Shown here: one piece after another, positions 40,701 through 52,700 of the stretch
How the letters are laid out: each line of letters opens with the position of its first letter
Numbering within the stretch: the stretch's first letter is position 1
From: Varanus komodoensis
Taxonomy: Eukaryota; Chordata; Lepidosauria; Squamata; Varanidae
Direction of reading: 5' to 3'
Length of the DNA: 64,000 bases
Assembly: GCF_004798865.1 (NCBI RefSeq)
Contig: NW_025335268.1
Span: 36,544,034 to 36,608,033, forward strand
Notes under the pieces: generated by a model
Databases searched by the model: none
Told to the model about the DNA's origin: nothing
What the model saw: the letters and a program-made list of their open reading frames with translations, nothing else
Translations under genes and position numbers: made by a program

Positions 40701-43700
40701 GAAAAAGATTTATTTTGTTAACCAAGCAAAATCCAAGGAAGGATCAATTCTGTCTTCTTTTGTTATGTCTTTACTTTGCATTACTTGGTACTTTGTACCA
40801 AGTGTTTATCCCTATTTTCGTAGCTTCCTTTTACTACCAGCCCACATGGTGGGACAGAGTAGCTTTCTCCTTTAGTGTATCAGACAGCATCACACTGGTA
40901 AGCTCTTTTCTCATACCTTCTGTAGGGATTGGTCCACTGCTCCTATAAATCAGCCTTTAAAGGTTGGTGATTCAGATTCTGACTCAGAAGTGGAATCTGA
41001 GTGTAGTTGGAGTTTGCTGCTGAAATGTCAAGGCCATTGCACCCAGAGATAAGCCAGGCAGTCTCTGAATGCCAGACAGTTTCATAAACATGGTGGGGTG
41101 GAGGGGAGAGGAATGGGTAAGTAACTAAGATGGGTGCAGGCAGACTTAACATCATCACTCCAAATTTTATGGCATCAGGTTAAAAGGGTGGACCAACTGA
41201 GAAATATCAGATGTTCCTGGCAACTGGCCCATAAGCAGCATAATCGAAGCTGGAGCCAGCTTTTTTGGTTTAGAAAGAAGAGCTATTCAGTATAGAACAA
41301 CCTTGTATCATTAGGGAGGATTTCCCTAATGGCCAATACACAATGGCCAACTTTGCTTGTGTCTTTTTTTAACTTCCAAATAAAGGATCAAAGGCACCCT
41401 CAAAGCCAAATTATTGCAAAGCCTTTTTCCAACCTAAATCTAACTCTGCCCAACATTGCTGTCTCTTTTGTGCTCACAGCCTGAAGTGTAACACTCCTTC
41501 AGTTCAACCACCCTGCATGCTTTTGGGTCATGGGTCTCAGCATGGACAAGGTCTTTCATGCAGTCCCAAGAACTGCTTGGGGTTCATCTGGCTTGCTGCC
41601 CCTTCCTAACAGTGTGGTTCCTAACACTGCCCAGGGACCTGCTGAATCCAGGTTTCCAGAACCGGACCTTTTCTCTTTTGTTTGTGCTAACTTCCTGCCT
41701 TATATGTCCAGGTCTGCCTTATTCAGATCCTACTGAGATCAGTGTGGGGCTTGATCCCCACTCAGGGTATTTGAAATTGCAGCTTCAGTTACTGAATCTG
41801 ACACAGTCTACAGGTCTCTTTCTGGGACTGCCCTTAAGGTTAGTCTGGAAGCTGGAGCTAATGCAGAATGCAGCAGCTCAATTAATATCAGGAGCTCTTC
41901 TTTTTCAGCACACAGTTCCTTTGCTGAGGGAACTGCCATGTCTAGTCACTATCTGGCTGGGTGAAAGCTTTTGGTATCAGTATATAAAGTCCTAAAATAA
42001 AATGGGAATATGTTGTTCGAAGGAGTGCCTTCTCCCTACCAACCTGCCCAGTCACTAAGGTCATCAGATGGGATGGTCCTGGTAGTTCTGCATGGACCTA
42101 TGGCCCAACTGGAAAAGTACTTCAATACAGTTGCTTCATGTCTTAGTAACTCCCTGCAGATCCCAGCACTGCACAATGTTCAATAGTTCCTGAAAACACT
42201 TTTATTTCAGGGGGGCTTCTTAAAGCTAAAGCCATGTTTTATTGATCTTGTTTATAACATATTGTTTATTCTTTTATCTCATTTATCTTTTACTGTCCAC
42301 CATTCTAGAATCTCCAAGGAGAGGTATATAAATCTTTTAAGTGAACAAATTTAAATAAGCATGATCAACACGAATACAATGTAATTAATACCTAATACCT
42401 TTATACTTCAGTCTATGATCAAGGACAGATAAGTCCTTTACCCAAGTTTTGTAGAAAAAGACTTGACCAATTCATATAGCACTACTACAATTCCCAGTTT
42501 GTAAGATTTGTTTTAGTTTAACCTGGCACCGAAAAAAGAGTAGAATTGGTGTGCTTCGCTGTGAATATTATTCCATAAATAGGGGGTTGCCACAGAGAAG
42601 ATCCTCTTTTTGTTGAAACCAACCAAGCCTTCCTCGTAGGTAGCATTCCCAGGAAGGCATAAAATGTTGAGTGCAGCATCCAGATAGATCGTGGCTGGGA
42701 AAGTATTGTGGTCCCAAGTCATGTAAGGCTTTATAAGTTAAAATCAGCACCTTGACTGAAGCTTGGAAACATGTAGGTAGCTAATGCAAGTGGACCACAG
42801 CTAGTGTTGTATGCTCAAAATTTCTGGTTCCACATTCTGCACAAGCTTCAGTTCTGAACTGTCTTCAAGGGCAGCCACACATGGAATGCACTGCAGTAGT
42901 CTAACTTGGAAATTACCAGAGCAGAGATTACTGAAACCAGGCTATCTCTTTCCAGATAGAGATACAACTGGGACACAAGCTGGAGCCAGTAGAAAGCACT
43001 CCATGCTACTGAAGTCAGCTGAACCTCAAATGACAAAGGCAAGGACGATCCTCAAGCTGTAGATCTATTCCTTCAAGAGTAGTGCATCTCCACATAGAAC
43101 AGGTTGAACACTTTATATCTGGTCAGAGGAACCACCTACTAATGGCATCTCAGTTTTGTCTGGAGTGAGCTTATGTTAGCCCTCATCGAATGTATTGTCA
43201 CAGCCAGGCACTGATTTAACACACCCACATCCTCGCCTTCTAGTGATGAAAAGGAGAAATGGAGCTGTGTGTCATCTGCATACAAATTGCAATGCACTTC
43301 AAAACTCCATTTTGTTCCATTAAGCAGTTAAGCCATAGCTGTGCTGTTTAACTCAGAAAGTGGGTCAAGCAGAGTGCACAAGCAGTACACTTGTTGTGGC
43401 CAGTTTTGATTAACAACCTACCATCACTTTATTCCTTGCTTGTTTCAGGACAGGCAAACCTGAAACTCTGCAATGTTTATGGATTAAATGACCCAGAACC
43501 AACCCCACAATTGTCCAGTGTTGGTTGCTTGGTTAACCTGATAAAAAACCCAGAGCTGCTAAGTTTGCACATCATGAAATAAAGCAAAAGAAGGGTATTC
43601 TTTAGTTGTTCCTTAAAAGAAGATGTTATGGGCATGTGTCTCACATGCTCTGCTAGTCCCAGCATCCCCTGGATTAAATGACACAGACATTGCTACTAAT

Positions 43701-46700
43701 ACAGGTGAGTACATTACTGTTTTCCTATATAATCACTGATCATTTTAGGGTAGCTAGTCATACTCCAAAAGGTAATACAGAATGTTAAACAAATGAGTAC
43801 AGTATTTTTCTTGTTTTCCTGCTTTATTCTTCCAACAAGAGCTATCAGCACATCTCCTATTCCTCTCAAGATTTTAAGACATGCTCTTACCCTGAAAGGT
43901 AATTCAAGTTTATCCTTCTGTGGAACCTGGTCTAGAGTGCCATCGGTGCTGCTTCTTTTCAGACTTGCAGAAACATCAGGTACATTGCTGAAATCTGCAT
44001 GCAATGGAAAACAAAGCATAAAAGAATTAGCATATCAGAAGCAGAAAAATATGCTTTCCCTGCATCCACAGGCTCTGATTATCCAAGGCAGAGTGAAGGC
44101 AAGATTTAGTACTGAAAATTTGCTTCTGCTGCAGAATTTTTAAGCAAAAGAAAATGCAGTTCAACTAAAATAGCCTCCCAGAAGTTATGCTTGTATTTGA
44201 TCTTATTAGAACAAAACTTTCCTTTTGGCTAATTTCATTCATTCATGAAACGTTCCTACTGTAAGCAAGTAGCACTGTTTGTGCTGGCTGAAGGGAACAG
44301 CCACTAAAATGATTGCAAATATCAAATGATTCTCTGGGATGCACATAATGTTCTACAACATGGTGCACTTAAATTCTTTAATAAGGCATACTGGAGAGAG
44401 GGGGAGAGAAAAATCATTTTGAATGCATACTGTGTATGTAACTGTCATTTGAGATTAGCTATGACTGTGCAAGGGTGTCCACATGGCAGAACTATGCGAT
44501 ACTGGTGTAAGAACATTTGGAGGCAGTTTCTGGTCAGGAAAGAATTAATCAAATTTCCCCCCTGAAATCACTCAAAGACTTAGTATTTATAGAGTTTATG
44601 TAAATGTGCATGCATCTGTTAAAATGGACTAGGTTTTGCACAACTGAGAAAAATTGTGGTAAATGGCAAGATTGTCGGCATGGAAGGAAAGGCTGTACTG
44701 GACAAAGGAATACAGCTTCCTGGATCTCTGGTGTTCAAAGCTTCCTACTTTAAAGGAATGACTATGCATTATATGCAGACTATATTACAGGGAATGCTGG
44801 GATATGATCTATATCATGGGAGGGAAGAAGAGCTCCAGTTATTTGGGATTTCAACTGCCAGAAACCCCTGCCAATATGATCAATGATTAGGAAAGCTGGA
44901 AACTGAGGACCAGAACAAATGGACCAGTATCCAACAGAGTACTTGGACTTACCAGTCAAACCATTTGCCCAAATGGATCATGCCACCTACACAAGGCCAT
45001 CAGTAGGGTGGAAGGAAATTGACAGGATGGAAGGGAACTGGAAGAGGTACAACCAACTGTTGGATACTACCCCACAGATCTACTTTCTGTCCAGAACAAC
45101 AGATCAGCCCATTAGACCTATTGTGGTATTTCTTGAATTTGGACAGCCAACACATTTGTCCATCTGCACACATACAATGAAGGAGAAGATATGAAAGTGC
45201 ACAAGTCTCCTAAGAGCAACTTATCACCACTGCAGCTACTCTCAACAGGAAGACCCCAGTAAACTTCTAAGAAATTCCTCTGTTCCTATGTTCTATGTAA
45301 CAATTGAACATAATTGCCTTAGAATGAGAAGTCAATTTAGATTTCCTCTGGTCTCTGCTTCTTCGTAGCATTCACACCACATGCTCATGTATTTCTGTTT
45401 ACGACCTGACAATCAGTTCAGCATTTGCATTTTGTGCAACTGAATGTACTCAACAGAACTGGTGTTTTATGTTAACACAAATAAAAAGTTGTAATTTGGC
45501 AAGGGTAAAGCAATATCATAGTTGATTTAAAAAAGGGCAGGCTGGAGAGGGGGACAGACACATTGCTAAAAGGAGTTTTCCTCTAAAGCAAGGAAATGAA
45601 TTGTATATTTATGCATCTTTCAAGTCCAAAATAGGAATTTTTATGAATGTATCTCTGCTGAATGTGGGTAGAATATTTTTTTCCTGTAAAATCTGTACTC
45701 TGCATTATGTAACATGAAGTTTAAAGTGTCACATTATTAGATTCTGATAATTACACAATTTCTTTGAGGTTTTTTTTTCTTGCCATACTGAATGGATGAA
45801 TGACTTTATTTCAGTCAACAGACTAGGAAAATGCAACACAGGAATAGTAAATGCATACTACAAAATACATACTACATAAAAACCAAACCCATAAAAGAAT
45901 AATTAAAACCCTTAAGTACTTAAAATCAGACAAATTAATATGTACACCAAAAGAGGCTTAACCTGCAATTTATTAATAGCCACACATCTCGGTTTCCATA
46001 AATTTAAGCAGCTGCATAACCGCTCGCCATTTCTATACTGACCTTCAGGTCATGATTTGACAGTAAAGGTACCAGGCATTGTTTATTTACTGCATAGTAA
46101 AAAACAGAACAGAATGCCACAGGTCCTGATTGAAAGGGCAATACAATAAGTCATGTCTTACTACTTCTACTTCTCTATTCCTGCAAGGGCGTACCTGCAT
46201 TTCCTAATATTGTTTCCTTCTGCATCTTTCACCCCATAAGGTGGAGGATACTATATTAACTCTTTCCTTACTAAAAGCTTTACAAAGGGATATATAAATC
46301 TTTACTTTGCAAGTAGAAATGCCCTCTATATTGAGGACGTCCTAGGGCCCTACTGCTACATCCCAAATACACTGGTGAATAAGCATTGTAGCTGTTGCAT
46401 GTACTGAGAGTGTAAATCCAAGCAATTTGGGGGTGTAAATCCAAGCAATTATAACTTCTCATGAGGCACAATTTTCAATTTCCAGGAACAGTATCATCTC
46501 ATGTCAACAAGGCCAAATTCGCTTTAAAAAAAAGTCGACCTTAACCAAGTAGTAGCTCTTTACATACATTGGGAATGCAACTCAGAATTCCTAATACCAT
46601 TTGAAGGAAGTGCATCTAACCTTTATATGCATAGGGAAATAACCTTGGCCTGGTATACTGGAAAAGTTAAGAGAGCTATCGTCTTTCCTTTGCATAAAAG

Positions 46701-49700
46701 TAGTGCAGGAGAGGCTTAGTACTTCTCTTAATATCTTCAATGTTTAATTTATGAGCACCATGAGCTAGAAAAATGAAAAATAATGCCCAGGTATCTAGAG
46801 GGGGCTTTGTTCAGTAAGGCGGATTATGCTTTACTGTCTTTCCTGAGAAAGCCATAATGTTGGCATAATTAATTGTCAATAATTTATTTTTACAGTAATG
46901 GTCTAAAGCTCTTAGGATGTGTCTTAGACCTACACTCGTCAGAGGAAGCAGCGCCACACTCTCTGCATATAGGAGTACAGGCGTATAGCTCATTTCAGAG
47001 ATTGGGAGCATACATCAACCAGGTTATTAACAAATACATCAATGCAGGAATGAAATGACATGACCACAGGCATACAGCCTTGCTTTACGCCATAAAAGTG
47101 ACCAGTTAGATGTCCCATATATTACATCTCACCTATAGATGATATAAGCGACATATCAGGGTTAGGAGTCTATCAGTAATTGTTGCTTCAATTTTTCCAG
47201 TAATCTGGCTTTTGAAATCATGTTGGATAATGACTTAAAATCAGGAAAGGAAGGAAGCATAGAGGGATCCTTCAGGTATTGGTGCATAATTGCTTGCAGA
47301 CTATCTCCCAATTCTAATTCCTGTTTTTTTATTTATTTTTCAATTTATATCCTGCCTTTTTCCTACAAAGGGCTCAAGGCAGCTTACATCATTCTCTTCC
47401 TCCATTTTATCCCCACAACAACAACCCTGTGAGGTAGGTTGGGCTGAGAGTCTGTGACTGGCCCAAAGTCACCCAGTTGGCTCCATGGCTGAGCGGGGAC
47501 TAGAATCCAGGTCATCTGAGTCCCAGTCCCATGCTCTTAACCACTACACCACACTGGCTCTCTTTATCCACTATTTTAAAAAAGATTTTTTTAAAAAATC
47601 AGCCAAGAAATCAGTTTTTCATGCAGCTGGGAAGTATACAGTTTGCCGATTATATTTTATAGACAAACAGATCTGTAATTTAACAGATCTGATCTTTTAT
47701 CAGTTTTACACTTTGGAGTAATTATCACCACTCCCCAGTCCAGTAGAATGCATTATCAGCAGACAACGTATGTAAATAGGGCTGCCAAGAGAGATGCCCA
47801 CCAGTCAATACTGAATTTGGACAATTTTGGGGGCGCGGGTTATAACTGTCTAGTGCTTTATTCAATTTATCCTGACTAGTGCTTTACCCAAAAATCAGAC
47901 TAATGGTATGAGATACAGAGATGGGAGGTCACTCTAGAAGAGTATAGATCAAAGTCTTAACTTACTGTTGAGAGCCTTGTCCACTCACATACAAGATGTC
48001 AACATGCTGTTTCCAAATTGTTATGTAAATAAAGTACTCTGATCTCACCACAGGTTTTTTCAGCCCCTTGAGACTACTCCCAGAAAGCAGCCAAGTCTGC
48101 AGCTATTAAGGATTGCCATGTTTCATTTGCATACTTATTTATTGCTTATTTGTATACTTCCTTAACATCACTTAGAAGCCTCACACTTTTTCACAGTTGC
48201 CTTATTTAAATTCAATTGCGCCTTAAGATTATTACATTTCTGCACAGCTTCTTCAGCTCCATATTCTGGGCTCATAATTTTGGATGCTTTAATGAGCATT
48301 GTTAAAAGCTCATTACATTCGGAAAGAAAAGATTTAATGTGAGCTAAATCCTGTGATAAAAGGAAGAGCCAACAATCAAGTAGCCTTTCCTCAATTTAAT
48401 CATTTTGATTAGAGAGGTTTTTCTTCGTTTGTTTTCCTTCCATCAGTCTCTAGCTCAGCCATTTGTTTTAACATCAAATTATTCAACTCAAATGATTTTT
48501 TATCTTTCTCAAATAGCTGGGATGTTCCTTTAATGCTATTGTTTCAGCCAGATTTATGGAGTGCATGTCATTAACCCCATTTTCATGGGTATGCCCTTTA
48601 ATATCCAAAGACTAATATAAGATGGACTGCAGAGGAAGAGATTCCCCCTCCCCATCCCATTACTTTCTCTTCGGTTGTCTCTTCCTGTCTAGTTGTAAAA
48701 AAGGTTTGACTTTTGCATGGCTTAACTCTCCACCCTTCTGTTGAACTGCTTTCAAAATCAGGTGGTATCCTTCAACCTGTATATGCTTTTTATTGAGCAC
48801 AATTACTTTATGAATAATGGCTTTCCAGGCTAACAATATAGAACAAAGACCTTTCTTGCTTCAGAATATAGCCAGCCCTCCTACTTGAATAGCCCTAATC
48901 CTATAACCCTGTCCAGTTCTCATAAACCATGGGAACCTCAAGCCGATGCATCATGCTTCAACTCAGAAAGGTTCAGGGATGGGTGTGTGTGTTGGGTGAA
49001 TGCTTATCATTTTAATAATGTTCTGCAAAACATTTTGTCAGGGCAGCCTGAAAAACAGTGTCTGTGTGCACATGCCTACCTAAAATAAAGAGCTGCTGTT
49101 TAAGATACTAGAATACTATGAGTCCTGTTCACAAGAATACAAAATCAATAGAGCTTTTAAAATGGGGCTGCCGAAGCAGGAAATTTGTCTCTCTAGGATT
49201 GCCAAAAAAAAAAAAAAAAAATCTTTCTTTTCCTGAGTCTACTTTCTTTCCACAAACACTGGTTCCTGGGTGATTTCCTGACTTTTGTGCCCTTTCCTCC
49301 ATTTGAAAAGGCTGAAATGCCTATACTAAGGATTAATTACTTGCAGTAATTTAAGCCAAAAGAAGCTGACAAGTTGTCCCTGCCCCTTTTGCCCCAAACA
49401 CCACTAGAATGTGGCCCTCAAGATCTTCTCCAGGAAAGCATAAAACAATGGTTCTAGCCAGCATTTCCACAAAGTGTGCCAGTGACTTACTTGAGAACAT
49501 AAGAAAAACCATGCAGAGGCTTTTCTAGTCCAAGCAGGCCATTCCTACAGTGGGCAATCAGGTGTAGGTATATAGCACTAGCACTATCCTGTTCAGGTGG
49601 CCCAGACACTGGTATAAGAAAGGCAATCTGCATCTGATACTGGAGATCTTGGACTGCTCAGGATGAAAACAGATTAAAGAGCAAAAAGTGAGCAGGTTAA

Positions 49701-52700
49701 GCAATCTTTACCGGAGTGGGGTATATTTGCAGGTACCAGTCCAATAAATTATACTAGTTTTTTTTTCCTGTGACTGATTTCAGACCTCTGTTAACTGTTT
49801 CCTCAAAACTGTATCCAATTAATTTTCTGTCTTATTTATGTATCCAATGGTAGCTCTACATCAGTGGACAGTGCTTCCGTTCAGGAAAGGTGGGACACCC
49901 AATTGTACATCCTCCTCTACCGATTTCCCCACATACTAAAGTCCTTTGCAACATATTCTACAATATTCAGAGAGGTCTCCCCACCCATAAGAAGTACATT
50001 TCCAGGAGATCAATGGGCTGTAGAGGGCAGGAGAGATTTGCTTATGCTGGGTGACCTGCCTTTTGCAACCAGAAGTGCTTTCTACAAGTACGAAGCCATC
50101 ATCATACAAATCTATGTTTTCATTTTGTTAGGAAATTCTGCATCTAGTCCTGTTCTACAAGTTAAGAGGTTCCAGGAAGCAAGGAAGAATCAATCCTGGC
50201 AGACAGCTTCACGGAATGCTGAAGGAACTCAGTGCTTGATTGCACTCAGCCCCATCTTCACCAACGTTTTTATAGGCTGCCTCCTAAATTACTCACACTC
50301 TGTTGTGTTGTGCTAGCAGGCGGATATATGACTCACCATTATTCAAGAAAGCTATAATGTATCCACCAGAAATCAACGAGAATACATTTTCTAAGACGGT
50401 TCCTCAATGTTAATTTTTCAATTTAAGGGGAACAGATCATATATAAATGATGCAGTCAATGAAGGAAGCACAGGCTCCTCAAGCATAAGGAAATGGAAGT
50501 TTCAGCACTTACAGAGCTACAGGTCATACAATAAATGAGGCAATAGGAACACTATCTGGCATATTCAGATTTAAGAGAAACATTTTTTTTTCAACATACT
50601 GAAGGCCAGAAAAAATATATACACCTGAAAAAAAGCTAAATGAATACATTTACCTTTCATGAAGGAGAAAGTTTTTTCTACCATAAAGTATGGAACCTTT
50701 GATATTTCTTCCAGAACAATGAAATATAGATTAATACAATGCTACCATAAAGTATGGAACCTTTGATATTTCTTCCAGAACAATGAAATATAGATTAATA
50801 CAGTGCTAACAGTGACCTTGCTAAGGTTTAAAACGTGTTGGGTCTCATGGGGATGGGAGGGGTAAGAAGCACTTCTAAAATGATCACTGAAGTGCTGCTG
50901 AATGGGACACTGACTTGCTTGTCTCTAGAAAACTGCCCCATATAAAATATTGCTCCTGCTTTTGTATTTTTCCAAGTCACTGTTCATGACCCTATAAAGA
51001 GCTACTGTTCAGCTTGGAAGTGGTGACAAACTTTCTGGATCAGAGAAGCTCTCTCCCCACAGTGTTGTAAATTCTAAAAATAAGTCTGCTGGGCTGCAGC
51101 TAACCAAACTGGCTAATACGAGTTTTTGGTATGGGGATTTTTTAGGAATTCCGAAAAAAAATTTGGAATACGAAAAGGGTCCTGGGCACAAGTGAAAAAA
51201 AAAGAGAAAGGGCCGGGGGCGGGGGAGTCCTGCTAAGAAAAGATAACAATAAAAGATGGTGTATTGTAAGCTGCCCTGAGATGTTCTGTAGGGGATGGGA
51301 TAGAAAAGCTTTAATTCAATCAATCGATCAAGATAAAAAAGGGAGGGAAAAATGATGGTGTGAGATCCAGCTGTAAGAATCAGAATGTCTGCATGCAGAT
51401 AAGGAAAAAGTGCAATTGGTAAAGGAAAAGAGAGTGCACCAAATGGGGAAAAATGACAAAAAGACCGAACAAAATTGTTCTTGTTGTGTTGTTCTTTGTT
51501 CTGTTGGGATATATAAATGATGTTCCTTATTTAGAGTGGTTAGAGGTCATGGATCCCTCAGGAAACAGAGTTCCATCTCAGCAACTGCACCTCTGGCCAG
51601 GCCCACTGGCTGATGACCAGGATAAGGTTCAAAGCAAGGGCATAGTGGGATTGTTGCCCCTGAGATAGGAATGCCTGATCGCTTGTATGGTTACATAGTG
51701 TTTATAACTGACTGATTCCCAGCAAGGCTGAGTTCAGTTGGAAGTAAGCAACTGATCAAGGATAGTGAGTGTTTCTTTCCTTTCCCAGCCCACTTCATGA
51801 ACCATTGTTAGAAAGCCAGGAAATGCACCAAACGTCTAAATGAGGCTTTGCACTACCTCACCAATGTTGGTGGCAGGTCCTAAATGGCCCAAACAAACTG
51901 AATAAGCCATTCCTGAGTGTGAGTCCTTTTTGAAAGAGAATGGGGAAAGTACAGTTCAAAGAAGTTCCAATGCCAAAATTGGAAACACCAGTTTTTTATA
52001 CATTTACTAACTTATAGTCCAAATCTTAAACTGGAGCCAGTTGTTCCCTGACCAACTTGATTTACCCTTCACTGAACCAGGAATTTTTGATTATGACAAA
52101 TGGCCACCTTATCTTTTCTGGTACAAAGAAATGGAAAAATCTCATACTCATTGTCTAAAGGAACCCCAAGAAAATCTCAGATTGCAAGTAAAAGAAGGAA
52201 AAGAGAAACTGTCACTTGGGAAACCAAATTTCAAAAGAGAAAGGAAAATTGGACAGAAAGGGAAAATTGGCTAAGGATCCCTCCAGAAATGTGCTAGTGT
52301 TCCCTTATATTTAGTTAAGGAACTCAAGCATTTAAGGAGAGGTAAAGGAGAAAATGTAAGTAAACTCAGGATGAGGACGGAATTTTTTACTTATTGGGAA
52401 CCTCCTTTGTGTAATCCTCAACTGAGACAAGTAACTAGACTTGTCAATGCTACACCACTGTGGTTTTCTGGGATACCAGAGAGATGGAGAGAGACTATCC
52501 TGTCTGTTCCATGCTTTCCAATTCAAAAGGTATCAGAAAACTTGTGCTAAAACTATGCTACAAAGAGAAAAAATTCCTCAAGAAGGTCAAATGCAGTCAA
52601 AAGAATTGGGTGCATGAGTACAAATTTAGATGATCTAACGAAAGATTTGATACTCAAATGTCTATGCTGTAACATGTGTGTCTGTTAAGGCAGATTCCAT

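Larger units (their letters stand above)
25946..43890 (-). other. Large TIAM2 intron (17.9 kb)
   Basis: No exon is expected or seen, since the flanking exons join in phase. It contains MITE-like fragments near 26120 and 26680, a CR1 terminus at 27573, several microsatellites (28146, 30622, 31702, 31997, 33343), a rearranged SINE at 31495, a BovB end at 33673, an old SINE at 34425, an unclassified block at about 38000-40480 and two L2 fragments (41735, 42495). 35.0-38.0 kb is AT-rich with nothing I can name. Confidence 0.8.

Noticed and set aside
41558-41995. 145-codon open frame on the + strand
   Set aside because: Its second half is the L2 LINE region; the first half has no family match.
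49864-50316. 150-codon open frame on the + strand
   Set aside because: The longest unexplained frame in the large intron, but no domain, splice sites or conservation that I can recognise; chance is likely.
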